This document shows, piece after piece, positions 50,595 through 63,043 of a DNA stretch of 64,000 nucleotides. Where the stretch lies: positions 2,147,191-2,211,190 of the forward strand of contig CM040443.1 in assembly GCA_022749755.1 (NCBI GenBank), in the 5' to 3' direction. The notes beneath the pieces were generated by a model that saw only the letters and a list, made by a program, of their open reading frames with translations, was not told the origin of the DNA and made no database searches. Within the stretch, counting starts at the first letter, position 1, and each line of letters starts with the position of its first letter. The translations under genes and the position numbers were made by a program. Source of the DNA: Azadirachta indica. Its lineage: Eukaryota > Streptophyta > Magnoliopsida > Sapindales > Meliaceae.

Positions 50595-51975
50595 CACTCC
50601 TTTTAACCCTTGATCTGTCAAGATGAGCTCACAATTCAAAACTATTAGCCTCAGCATCTGCAGAAGGCTAGAACTCTGTGCTACAATATCTAACGATCTT
50701 GGAATCTTGCAGAATACTAATCACCAATTGGGCAATGGCAGCAAAATGAACTCAGGTTGCCTAACCTAAAACAATTAAACAGTTGGTCAATATCCTCACA
50801 AGAGCACGTTTGCTTGGAAGCTCCTATATACAAAACTTAAATGCTACCACTCATATTTGAATATGTTGAGGTACGTCAACATGAGAGAGAGATCATAAAT
50901 GTAGCACACCTGTCAGTCCTCCATCATTGTTGGACATGCATCCTTCAAATCAATCACAGCAATGCCCTCTGGAAATTTTCGAATTAAGACAAGTAATTGA
51001 CTCTTGTCCTTCGGATCATGCTTGGACTGTGAAAATGTCAAACAAAATGTCTCCTTCTAGGGAAGAAAAAGAAAGCCAATAATTAGCCCATTAATAGTCA
51101 TTTGACTAGTGATTCTGAAATCTCCAATCCACAAAATTTGTGTGGGTACAGAATTGAGAATTACCTTGTATGAGAAACGCCTCCCATCATAGCTCACTTT
51201 TGGGTTATTTCTCAAGCTATCAAAGACAGCTTGTTGGAATTGTTATCAACATAGCATACAGATAAACTTAGGAGATAGTTATTTCTTTGCAATTGTCAGC
51301 AAAGTGAGCAGATTCGCCTTAAAATGAAAAATGCCATAAGAAAATGATGAAAGGGAGCTTTTAACACTGGGGGGCGTTAGAAAATGTGAACAAAACTGAG
51401 CAAGGGGGGAAGAACACGCTATACCTAACCACAAATGCATTTGGGGTTTAAGGCTATAAATTCTTGCGACTGACCAAAAGTTTGAAATCAATGTATTATT
51501 ATCAAGTATTATCACAAAAGCAACAGATCAACAATTGGCAATGTTGAAAGCACTAGATAGCATTGCTATTAATCATACATCATCCATTCTGAAAACCTCA
51601 AATTCCCAACAATAATGGAAGAACCATCCCACTTAGACACTTAAAATTCTATCATGCCTCTAACTGCCCACCGTTCTTTCTTAAAGTGGTCTCAAAAGCC
51701 CCAAACACTTCAAACAAGAGACACTTCTTGTCCAAATGTGCCTCATACTCACCTACACCGAATATTTGTAGTATGTCAGCCCCACCCTCCTTCAGTCACG
51801 TTACTGTAAAAAGGATTTTTCCTCAAAATAGTGTTTTGCTCTTTGGCTATAATATGAAGCAAGCAGAATCAACAGTATTTCGAAGACCTTGTGAACTAGC
51901 AAAAAGCAAAATGAATAAAGGTCATGTCGTCAATAACACTCACTTACAATTAAGAATAGCTATTGGAAGCATAAC
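50595..51975 (-). pseudogene. TFIIE-beta pseudogene fragment (segmental duplicate)
   Basis: Closely matches 59693-61180 in the intact TFIIE-beta gene, including introns. It contains exon 3 (50910-51026; SKHDPKDKSQLLVLIRKF) and part of exon 2 (51165 to about 51258; NNPKVSYDGRR). Exons 1 and 4, the leader and the 3' end are missing. Exon 3 has a TGA at 50913-50915 in place of a Leu codon. Exon 2 has a one-base deletion and a deletion of about 50 bp that removes its start and splice acceptor. It is in the same orientation as the parent, about 9.1 kb away, with RH36 between them. No product is expected. Confidence 0.9.
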
Positions 51976-52590
51976 AGCAACAACCTGCAAAATTAAACAA
52001 GGAACTATGCAATTATAAAGTCAAAAATCAATACCCAAACAAAACCTCACTCCCTTTCCCTTTATTTTTGTTACATTTTCATCCTTGTTGAGATTGTTTG
52101 ACAAGTACAACTTTGCCATCAACAGACTAATCCTTAACCTCATTCTATTTCTAAAACATGCAACTGAGGTTCAATCAAGTCCCAGGCAAATGATCCTTCT
52201 CCTGTACTTTTGTTGAAGGTCAATAACTTTCCAAGCAGTTTGACAAATCAGGCTACAGGTTACAAACCAGCTTCATTTGTAGAAAGCTGTAAACAATGTA
52301 TAGTGCTCTTTTGATTCATTTGTAAATACGTAAACAATAAAATTGTTTTTATTATATATCGTCTCTCTCAATCGAGCAATACAAAGGAAACTACACAAAT
52401 TATGAATGAATCTCCTCCTTTCAATCTGTACTGAATATAAAAATCTGAATTACTATCTCTTTACCATCCATCCAAGTGTAAATTATCAAAATTTGACTCC
52501 ATTATATTACAAACAAGCTGAAGCTGCTGCTGGACAAAATGCAGCTTGATGGCACACAACCAAAAAGGAGAATATATTTACAATTGCCAA
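51976..52590. other. Spacer / RH36 3' flank
   Basis: Sequence between the TFIIE-beta fragment and the RH36 stop codon. The part nearest 52590 is probably RH36 3' UTR. No other gene recognised. Confidence 0.4.
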
Positions 52591-55500
52591 CTAATCATCG
52601 GATTTCTTTCTCTTTTTACTTTTCTTCTTCAATAATCCCTTATCCGCTAGTGTTTTCAATTTCTGTTTCTTGCGTTCTTTTGCTTTCTCCTCAAAGCCAT
52701 CGTCCATCAACTTCATTGTTGCCACACGTCTGGCCTTGTAAACCTGCAAAATCAAGTTTCATCGCATAGCCAAATTGGAGTAAGGAGAGAGACCAATTAC
52801 CACAGTGCAACACTGTTTATGAAAACCCAAGTCTAGCTTGAAAATTATTTTCACAACTCTAAGAAAGCAACATATTCCATGTAGCTTACCCTTGTAATAT
52901 CAGAAAGTACTTCTTGCTCTTTACATTCAAATTCTTCCAGTTGTTTACCAACTACAGCTTCTATTTCATGAATGAGATCTACATCGTTCTGCAAAAAATC
53001 ACAGATGTCCAATGTAAGAAAAAAAATGAACAAAATTTAGCATTACAGATCTCACATTGAATTTTTGAAATGTAAATTCAATTCCTAAACTATTGCATAA
53101 ATACAGTTCAAATATCATTGCCAGTACATTTCTACTACTTACTTGGGTAATAAAGCTCACAGCTAGTCCACCTCTACCTGCTCTTGCAGTACGTCCAACA
53201 CGATGAACATAATCTCTAGGATATCTGAAATGAGCCAACAGTCATATTCTACAGCATGAAACTTCTGCTGAAATTATAAATTAATAATTTTTTATATATA
53301 ACCTTGGAATATCATAATTTACAACAAGATCAACTGTAGGAATATCCAAACCACGACTGGCAACATCAGTTGCCAGCAGTATAGAAACTTGTCCTGATTT
53401 GAACCGATGCAGAGCAGAAAGCCTTTGAGACTGGGATTTGAATGAATGCAAAGCTGCAGCCTCCTGATCCAGCTCTTCTAGTAGTAGACTTAAAAGGTGA
53501 CAACTTCTGATCAACAGTTAAACAGAAATGTAAAGAGCCTGACTCAACATAGATATTAATGTAGGAATATAAAGTTAACATGCCTCCAACACTAAACCAA
53601 TCAAAAAATACACATAAAAGTATATATAGCGCAATGTTGTGAAAGTCAGTGAAATATATTATACTGCAATGCCAAAACTAGCAAAATCCATCAACTAAGA
53701 TCTAAAATAAAAAAGAAAAGTGCATAAATATCATGTCTAGAGGTATTATTCCTCACATGGAACTGTATTTCCACAGGTGCATACGAAAGAAGTTAGTAAG
53801 AATAATGAAGCTCCAACTTATACGGTAGGGAAGTTCCTATGTAATCACATAACCACTAGAATCTCATTTGTAAGTCATTGAACGTTAAAACTACCAATGA
53901 CATCCATTAAGTAGCACAAACCAGAACAATAAATATTATCCAAACGTCAATCAACTGGGTACATTTTCTCCCAAAATCCAAGCTATATTGCTTAAAAGAC
54001 TAGATACCTGCAGGTAGAGACAAATATGATTGCTGAGCGAATACCCATATCTTCCAAATTAGATAAAATGTGTGCAAGATAAACATCCTTAACATTTTTT
54101 GGGATGAAAATATATTGCTGTTTCAGAGTTTCGACCGTCTTGAAGCCTTCATATGCCTCATAAAAGTATGCTTTATTTGCAGAAAGCTCAAGCAAGGTTT
54201 GCAAGTCACTGGTCATTGTGGCAGAAAATAACAGAGTCTGTCGATTTTTTGGCAAGCACTGAAAAACTACTCTCAGTTCCTCTTCAAATCCAACATCCAA
54301 CACTCTATCTGCTTCATCCAAAACCAAAAACTAAATACAAAACAAAAAATACTAGTTAGAAATTGTGAAATAATTGCCAAAAAACTGCTATTCTCTGTTC
54401 CAAGACAGCACAGAAAAATAGAGAACTAAGATAGAGGAACAATAACCAAAGGAATGAAAAGACACTCTTTGAATACAAAATGATAAAATTCAAGGTTTTG
54501 ATGCTTTATTCCTCCACATCTGGGAACTAAACCACAATACTAAAATGCCAAGGCATTATGCTAAAACCATTACAATACCTCTTCAACTTCATCGCTTAAA
54601 TTTCTACAAACCCTTTCAGTTCATCTTAGTAATGGCAACTAATAATCCACCAAGATGATGAAGTTACCAATCAACTTTGATGAAAAACTGTTTCATACCC
54701 CAATATCGAGCAGGATGAAACATGAATGTTAAATAAACAGAATTATGCCAATTACAACTAGTATTTAAGATGAGGTAAACAATATTGCAACATTTGAGAA
54801 TGTATTTTCTAGGCAATTTTGATAATGGCACCAAAATCCCAGGATGAACAATATGCCAAAAGCAATGATGCTAAAAAATTCCAGGACAAAAAAAAATTCT
54901 CATCTGCTTGCACTTTATGTCCCTACAAATTAAATTCTCTTCACCAACTAAAATTTATCAAGGTTTAAATTATATATCAATATTCTTCAATAACCCTATA
55001 TCCCCTTATCAGAAACTAAATCGAACTCATTTCACAATCTATCACTGTGATCCTAATTCTTCAGGAATCCCATTACTAACAATACGTATAACAGAAAACA
55101 CAAAACACAAAACAAAAAGGCAAAATACCTTGGTTCTAGAAAACACAGGAGGAATATCAGGATCCTCCTGAAGCAGAACCTTAATCCTTCCCGGTGTAGC
55201 AATAACAATATGAGGTCTATTCATTAAGCTCTTAGCTTGGCTCAACATGTCCATACCTCCAACCACAACCTCACACCTCAAATGCAAGCACGAACCAAGG
55301 GCTTTAAACTGCTCTGCCAGTTGATATGCCAGCTCCCTCGTGGGCGTTATCACGAGAGCCAACACCCCATACGGGTCCTCCGCCAGACGGTGTAGTATAG
55401 GCAGTGCAAACGCAGCCGTTTTCCCACTCCCGGTCTGAGCTAAGCCCAGAACGTCCCTGCCCTCCAGAATCTTCGGTATGCAGTGGGACTGGACCGGTGT

Positions 55501-55733
55501 GGGCCGCCGCATACCGAGCTCCTTGCATGTTCGAACTGCCCATTCCGCCAGCCCGAGATCGGCGAAAGTGGTGTTGGTGGTGGTCGAAGAATTAGTGTTA
55601 GAAGTTGTGAACTTTTCGAGTTGAACGGTATCCGGAACAACTTTAGGATTTTGTGGCGGAGGTAGTTCGGGTTCGGGTTCGGGTTTTTGGATCTCCGTCT
55701 CGAGAAGAGAGGAAACGGTGCAGTAACTTCCAT
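52591..55733 (-). CDS. RH36: DEAD-box RNA helicase, RH36 / DDX49 (Dbp8) type, six exons
   Basis: Exons 55129-55733, 54008-54330, 53303-53506, 53143-53224, 52890-52988 and 52591-52743, all GT-AG. Motifs in order: Q motif (GMRRPTPVQ), I (AQTGSGKT), Ia (PTRELA), Ib (TPGR), II (DEAD), III (SAT), IV (IIFVSTCR), V ([10 protein letters not shown]) and VI ([11 protein letters not shown]), with a lysine-rich tail ending KKSDD. This family acts in the nucleolus in small-subunit rRNA processing. Length would be about 488 residues. Odd point: from the only good upstream ATG (55731-55733) the first exon is 605 nt. The frame that opens [14 protein letters not shown] is one base out of step with the helicase frame, which itself has a stop just upstream and no ATG before the Q-motif Met. 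One extra A in the five-A run (55684-55688 on the plus strand) would join them. Either that base is an assembly error or the allele is damaged. Confidence 0.88.
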
Positions 55734-55950
55734 GAAGTGAATTCGTCCACAATCACTGGCCTGAGTTTCAGCTCAAGACTATCAAATTGTAAAAGAAGAA
55801 GAAGAAGCGGCGGCGGCGGCAAAAGCAGGGCGAGAAAGACGGTCAACGGAGACAATATGGTAAACGGAGTGGGAGAGTGTTTGCGAGGCTTAGGCAGCGG
55901 CTGTAAACCGAAAACAAGAAGAGTGCGTTTTTAAGTTGTGAAATATATAC
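55734..55950 (-). promoter_or_regulatory. RH36 5' UTR and core promoter region
   Basis: Reading on the minus strand, a TATA-like GTATATATTT lies at 55941-55950. It is followed by a CT-rich leader with CCG and CTT trinucleotide runs just before 55790. The spacing to the ATG (about 200 bp) is reasonable for a plant gene. No upstream ATG opens a long competing frame. Confidence 0.4.
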
Positions 55951-57299
55951 GTTATTAACATTAAGGTCCCTATGATATTACAAAATAACGTATGGTTTTA
56001 AACATCAAATACATATAATAATTAGGTCCTTGTATAATGTATAATATTTATGTTTATATATTTATTACATTAACAACAACCATTACTTTTACTATTTCTC
56101 TATTACTATTATTACTTCATTAATTATTAGAAAGCTTTTTTTTATAGATAAATTTTATTATATTATTTTTATTTTATTCATAGATAAGGATCCGTACATT
56201 ATTGTTCACTTCAATTAATATTACAATTTAATAAATTATTTTACTAATTAATATATTAGGTAACTCATTTTTTCGATTTTATTACCATTTTAATTTCATA
56301 TATTATTTTAATAGTATAATTTTCATGTTTGATTAAGGTAATAATTTTGTATTTAAGAATATTTTTCTTAATAATTATTTATAAAATTATAATTATTATA
56401 GAACTTTAATATAGTAATTTTTATTTCTTTTATTGTCAATAAAAGATATAATTAATATCTATAATAACAAAAGTACAATAAATATAATAGTGCATTAAAT
56501 TAAATAAAAGAATAAAGAAACAAGTTAAATAAATAAAACTAATTTTGATTATTTTATTTTGAACAGAGAAGAATATTAAGCCGATTGGGTCAAACAATGT
56601 TTTCACCCTTTCACTAATATTTTTAGTTTACTCTTCCAATTATAAATAACTAATAGTAATTTTTTATCACAATAAACATGATTTAAAAATCATGAAATTT
56701 TATATTAAATTAAAATATAAATAAATTTAGTATAAATTTAATAAAATAGTGATAGACATAAAATTTAAATAATACTAAAATTATTAACAGTTAACAATAA
56801 TATTAAAAAAATATAAAGTACTATATTTTAGCAGCTGAAAATTAACGAAAAAGAAAATGGGGAAGAAGTTGAAATATTGATAGACATATAAGTCGATCTT
56901 AGAGTCCAATAATTAAGCATTTAATTATGATTTTTCTGTTAATTTTTGTAAATAATAATAATAATTGGTAGACAAATTTACATACAAATGTGTCATTCTT
57001 CACTAAAATTTGTGCTTTTTTAATTACAAAATAGCTTTGTAACAAATTTTATTTCTTTATGATTGGTCCTAAATTGTTTTGTTTTAAGTTAACACTCTTA
57101 GAACAACAACATCATAATAAAAATAAAAGAATTGTATCCACAATTATAACAACAAAATGAGTAATTATATTATTATATATTATATTATAATTATTGTTAC
57201 ATTATTAATTGTTTTATATATATGTGTGTGTAAGAAATATTAAAGATTTTAAATCACATCAAACTTCGCCCCTAAAATATTTTCAAACAACAAATTGCT
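55951..57299. other. AT-rich spacer, no gene seen
   Basis: Low-complexity AT-rich DNA between RH36 and the subterminal repeat array. No coding frame or element ends recognised. Confidence 0.5.
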
Positions 57300-57715
57300 A
57301 GTTATTAAAAGTCTATTTGTAGCAATAAAATTATCGTCGCTATAAAGTAAAATATTTTAATAATCTTTTTTTGTTTATGTTTTAGCAACAACATGACAAA
57401 CGTTCTTGCTAAATAAGTTTTTAAAACCAAAATGTTTGTCGTCATTAAAAGTTAAAATTTTTTTAATAATATTTTTGTTTATATTTTGGTGACGACAATG
57501 CAAACATTGTCACTAAAAGAGTTTGTAGTGATGAAATGTCAATTGCCGCTAAAAGTTAAAATTGTAATAAATTTTTGTTGTAGTTAAAATTTAATAATTT
57601 TTAATAATTTTTTGTTTATATTTTTGCGACGATAGTACAAATGTCGTTGCTAAAAATTAGAATTTCTTAATAATTTTTTTATGTTTTTATGACAACAACA
57701 CATATAATAAGATTT
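57300..57715. repeat. CACTA-like subterminal repeat array
   Basis: Three diverged copies, spaced about 120 bp, of a unit with an AT-rich part ('gttaaaat...taataattttttgtttatattt') and a palindromic core of the type 'gcgacgat...tgtcgttgctaaaa' (about 57370-57410, 57485-57520, 57625-57655). A TTTGTAGTG, the expected right end of a CACTA element, stands at 57522-57530. No transposase nearby. Confidence 0.5.
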
Positions 57716-58869
57716 AAGATGTGTTGCATCATTTGAAAGTTGTTAAAAGTAAGATTAATGGCCCTTTAACTACATAGTTTTTATATTATTCGTAAATTAT
57801 TAGATTTAAATATTCAATAAGTAAGATTATATATCACATGTGCATTAGTTATTATGTATGAATTATATAAATTAAATTTAACCCCAATTGTTGAAAATTC
57901 TAGATCTAATGATTTATTAATGGTGTAAGAAATTATACAAAGTTTAGGAGCGAATGATTAGTATATATATATATATTGTAAAACTTAACACTCAATAAAA
58001 TTCATCAAACAGATGGAGTTGAAAAAAGTTTGAATTTAAAACTTCAGTTACGCTATTGAAATGCTCTTTGGCTTAATGGCTACAATCGATGCATATTTAC
58101 GGTTGAAGAAAATTATGAAAAAATTATAATTAACTTTGATTCATTATCACTAGATTAAGAAAAGTTCCCATGTCAAACTTTCTACTAAATTAGAAATAAG
58201 AAGTATTTAAATCTAATAGAAAAGAGGTCAAATTAAATACATAAATAAGACATAAATATTTTTCCCACTGGTTTATATTAAAGAAATATTATGTATTATG
58301 TTTAAAACAATTATAGTGTTAAAATATCATCAAAAATATAAAAAGGGAAAAACTGTAGAACAAAAGTTAAAAATTGAACTTTATAATCTAAAATTTAGTG
58401 TATTTCCGTTCAGTACATATAATTTATTTCATAATTTTAAGACAAATTCCCAAAATTGGTCATTATTAAATAAAATATGAATTTTCCACTCTTCGTATGA
58501 TGCTATGATTTTTTTCGTTTTTCTTTTGCCAAAAAAAAAAATTAATATTTTATATCATTTTATTATTTTTGATGTACAATAAATTCTAGCTATGATATTA
58601 AAATTAAAGATATAATTTTAAAGATAAATATAAAAATTTATATATGCAATATTCTTATATTTTATAAGCTACAAACACTAAATTCCCAATTACAATATAC
58701 ACAATTGGTAGAAAATTTCAAGTCAAAAGCAAATATTACAGTAACTTTTTAAAACAGAAAATAAGACATATTTTGTCAATCACTTTCATTTTGATCAATA
58801 TACAACTTTTTTGAAGAAAACTGATATCAGTCTCATTGAAACAAAAGGTTAGATCCAAGATAAAATTTT
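57716..58869. other. AT-rich spacer, no gene seen
   Basis: AT-rich DNA; the last ~100 bp may be TFIIE-beta 3' UTR. The open frame at 58298-58480 is compositional. Confidence 0.5.
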
Positions 58870-61501
58870 TCAAGAGCCATTGAGGTCCTTGAAAAGCTCA
58901 GGAAGATGGGCATTGGTTAGCTTGGTCCTCTTGCTGATCTCATGCTTCTTCTTCTTTGGCTTGTTCTTGGTAGAAATGCCCTGAATCTGTGCTGCAGCCC
59001 TCCTCTTTGCAGTGTTTGTAGCAGGCTTCATCCCATTCTTCTGAAGATCTTTCTCGATTACAATCATGTCATTAGGTAATTCAATCCCTCGAAAAAGCTG
59101 TTTAAGGTCATCATCCACTATTATAGGGACCCTCGGATCATTTGGATAAGCGATGTCTTCCTGTGAATCAAAGTTTGATAACAGCCATATTTGACCCGCA
59201 GCTTTTAATGCCTGTAAGAAAAACCAAATTCCCATAAAAAACAATTAAACGGAAAAAAAAAACACAAGATCTCAAAAGCCAGGTTTCGGCCTCAGGCCAG
59301 CACAAGTCAAAGATGCACATAATCAACGAATTATAAGTAAACATGAAGTAGTTGTAGAGAAATCAAACAATAAAACAGTTATCTGAAACCAAAGTCTGGA
59401 AGAGAGAAGAAACCCACAAATATCACATATTGACAATGGACACACGATTTGCAGCTTTTTTTAAGTCAACAAGCTTGTAAAATTGCTGGCACCAAACAAA
59501 AGGGAATCCCAAAATTGTAATGCCAGTTTCAAAGTCTGATAAGGCTCATGAAGGTCAAACTTAATGCATTTGATTAAATATATAGAACTACAAATTTTCA
59601 ATAATCTTTTATGGCCAGTCCATGCCATGCTTAATGAATTTTATCAAAAACCAAACTAGCTTTGTTCATAAAAGGCTATTGACATTCACTCTTTTTTACC
59701 CTTGAGCTGTCAAGATGAGCTCAGAATTCAAAACTATGAGCTGTCAAGATGAGCTCAGAATTCAAAACTATTAGCCTCGGCATCCAGAGAAGGCTAACAA
59801 ACTGTGCCACAATATCTAAACATCTAGGAAATTTGCACAGTACCAATCACCAATTGGGCAATGGCACTAAAATACACTCAGGTTGCCAAACTTAAAACAA
59901 TTAAATGACCAGTCAATATCCTCACCAGAGCATGAAACTTTTCCTTGGAAGCTGCAATATACAAAACTTAAATGCAACCACTGATATTTGAATATGGTGA
60001 GGTACATCAAAATGAGTGAGAGATCATAGGTAGCACACCTGTAAGTCCTCCATCACTGTTGGATATGCATCCTTCAAATCAATCACAGCAATGCCCTCTG
60101 GAAATTTTCGAATTAAGACAAGTAATTGACTCTTGTCCTTCACATCATGCTTGGACTGTGAAAATATTAAACAAAAATGTCACCTTCTAGGGAAGATAAA
60201 GAAAGCCAATAATTAGCCCATTAATAATCATTTGACTAGTGATTCTGAAATCTCCAATCCACAAAATTTTTGTGGGCACAGAATTGAAAAATTACCTTGT
60301 AAGAGAAACGCCTCCCATCATAGCTCACTTTTGGGTTATTTCTCAAGCTGTCAAAGACAGCTTTGTTGGAATTGATATCAACATAGCATGCATCATTTAT
60401 TTGTTCTGGTGTGAAGGCTTGCCTTGTCTGCAAAAACATACAGATAAACTCATGAGATGGTTATCTTTTTGCAATTGTCATAGCAAAGTCAGCAGATTCT
60501 CCTTGAAATTTAAAAAGCCATAAGAAAAGGATGAAAGGAAGCTTTTAAGACAGGGGGAGTTAAAAAATGTGAACAAAACTGAGCAAGGAGGGAAGAACGC
60601 CCTATACTTAACCAGAAATGCATTTGACCTTTAAGACTATAAATTCCTTGCGACTGATCAAAAAAAGAAACCAATGCTCGATATTATGAAGTATTATCAC
60701 GTAAGCAACAGATCAACAATTGGCAATCTTGACAACCACTAGATAGCATTGCTATTAATCATACATCATACGTCATCCATCCCCAAAAACTTGAATTCCT
60801 AACAATAACGAAAGAACCATTCAACTTTAAAACTTAGACACTCAAAATTCTATAATGCGTCTAACTGCCTACCATTCTTTCGTAAGGTGATCTTAAAAGC
60901 CCCAAACACTTCAAACAAATAACTCCACTTATCCAAATTTGCCTCATACTCACCGACACCAAACATTTGTATTATGTCAGCCCCACCCTCCTCCAGTCAT
61001 GTTACTCTAAAAAGGAGTTTTCCTTGAAATAGTGTTTTGCTCTTTGGTTATAATATGAAGGAAGCAGAATAAAGAGTATTCCAAAGACTATGAGAACTAG
61101 CCAAAAAGCAAAATGGATAAAGATCATGTTGTCAATAACATTCACTTACAATTAAGAATAGCTATTGGAAGCATAACATACCAAAAATTTACAGATTCCC
61201 ATCATAAAGCCCAAAGTAGAAAAGGTTAGATTAAAACCTCCAGTAGCAGGTCTATAACACGCTTGATCTGAGCTCCCACAGGAGCTTTACGGATACTATT
61301 GATGTGTTGAAGTCTCTCCGTATCATTTGAAAACTTAACAGCAGGAGGAGGAGGTCTTGCAACAGGTGATGCAGTGACAGGTGTGGATTTTGAAGTGGTT
61401 GTGGCCTTTGAAGGTCCTGCTTTGGCTGCAATGCTGCTGAGAGTTGACTGGCACTTCTCTTGCTGCTTCTTGAACTTGTCTAATTTTTCTTGCAAGGCCA
61501 T
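58870..61501 (-). CDS. GTF2E2: Transcription initiation factor IIE subunit beta, four coding exons
   Basis: Coding exons 61238-61501, 60296-60427, 60039-60155 and 58870-59211, all GT-AG and each a whole number of codons. The product is 284 residues. Residues 1-88 hold MALQEKLDKFKKQQEKC and a Ser/Pro/Ala-rich linker. Residues 70-170 form the winged-helix core (RKAPVGAQIKRVIDLLLE, then TRQAFTPEQINDACYVDI, then NPKVSYDGRRFSYK). After SQLLVLIRKFPEGIAV comes WLLSNFDSQEDIAYPNDPRV, and the tail is basic (KPKKKKHEISKRTKL). TFIIE-beta pairs with TFIIE-alpha and helps load TFIIH at RNA polymerase II promoters. The ATG is the first base after a splice acceptor (...CTACAG/ATG), so the leader is spliced. 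A partial duplicate lies at 50595-51975. Confidence 0.94.
59704..59771. repeat. 34-bp perfect tandem duplication in TFIIE-beta intron 3
   Basis: The segment starting GAGCTGTCAAGATGAGCTCA is present twice back to back (59704-59737 and 59738-59771) without a mismatch. The paralogous fragment at 50.6 kb has it once. Confidence 0.95.
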
Positions 61502-62621
61502 CTGTAGATAAAAATGTTTAGCTAAAACCCAATGACTTAAAAAGGTAACAGTTATGGTTCTGCTATCCCATCAAGCGATAAATACAGAATATTGTTCCTA
61601 AAACATGATTAACAGCTTTAATCAATCCATAGAAAGCAAAATACAGTAAACTAATCAAATTTCCAAGGCATACCAAAATGAAGAAACTTAATCAAAACCA
61701 ATGAATCTATGAAACCAAAATATACTAGGCAGAATAAATCATTCATTCAGACAGAATTTTGGTTTAATTCTTCAATTTTAAAAGGTTTAAATATATCATC
61801 TTCCTTGCATTCTGGCTGATGGAAAAATATAAATAAAACAAAGAATTAAGATTATAATTGCATTATGCAGGCCACAGCATCATACAGATTCAAAATGGAA
61901 AGATTACCTGGGTTCATCCTACCACAATATATCAAATTACATCCGGATTGCAAAACCACTGTCTCTATTACGAGATACAAACACTGTTCTTTCCCAAGTA
62001 TAATATGCAAGATAAGAGAAATAAAATCTCAAGGGACAAAGTGCACAATGTTTAAATTACAAAATAGTAAAATATATCACCAACACATGTGGATGTGCCA
62101 CTTTAAAAGGCCAGAAGTTTTTGTCCCCATAAAATTCCCTGTAGCCTAAGATCCTCTTTCAATTTTCAAAAATAGCATTATCTTCACAGAAAACAATTTT
62201 TGTACTAAAGCATAGACTCTTTCCACGAATTACTAATGCAAAAGATAAATATATAGATTGCAAGAACCCCAAATTTATCCTTTTAATTAATGATAGAAAC
62301 TGATACTACTACATACGACAAGCCAGCTGTAGCAATTAACCAATAATTTTAAACATGTCATAAAGGCAAACTTTTCTTCTCTCACAGCCAATATTTAAAG
62401 ATAAAAAAAATGATCACCTCTGCAAAACGAGGCTATCCCAATTCTATCATCTCTTTATAATTCAGGGATAGTTGGCATCAGATTCATTCATATAAAGATG
62501 CACCTTTAATTAAGATGTGCCTCTATGTAAATTTTATATTTTTGTTCAAATTTGAAACTCACTCCATACATAAATTGAAACTAGAGGCTATTAATACAAG
62601 ACAACTTATTTATACTTAATA

Positions 62622-62648
62622 ACGGAAATGGAAATGGAAATGGAAACG
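62622..62648. repeat. GGAAAT hexamer repeat
   Basis: About four GGAAAT units in tandem inside the leader intron. Confidence 0.85.
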
Positions 62649-62833
62649 GAATCATCAATCAGTCTTAGAGGAAACTGACTGACAAGCTTATGGATGTTTA
62701 ACCCTTATCAATAAAAAGAAAAAAAAAATTCTATATGGTAGATTACAATATTAGAATTGTATTTGAATATGAACTCAGGAGACAAACAAACAATAGAAAC
62801 ACCATTTTTAAAAAAATTTTACTTCACCAGACT

Positions 62834-63043
62834 CAAATTCGTTTTCGACCGCAATTTCACCCGCCGGAAAAGCAATTACAGTCTGGTTAAGGACACTGGA
62901 AAACCAATTCGTTTTCAAGCGTGATTTGAGCACGCTCGAAAAAGAATTCGACTACATCACAACCTACTCGGAAGCAAATTCGCTGTGACTAAACTCGAAT
63001 TGTTTTTCCAGTGTGTTCAAATCGCGCTCAAAAACGAATTCGA
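62834..63043. repeat. ~48-bp repeat: two direct copies and one inverted copy
   Basis: Copy 1 is 62834-62881, copy 2 is 62905-62952 and copy 3 (inverted) is 62994-63043. They share AATTCGTTTT at one end, a GCG.GATTTGA core and GGAAAAA..AATT at the other end. Copies 2 and 3 could pair as a hairpin with a loop of about 41 bases. The repeat lies in the leader intron, close to the donor site. Confidence 0.75.

Noticed and set aside
55129..55752. RH36 start at 55752.
   Set aside because: The codon there is TTG, preceded by a stop. There is no reason to prefer it over the ATG at 55731-55733 plus a frame error.
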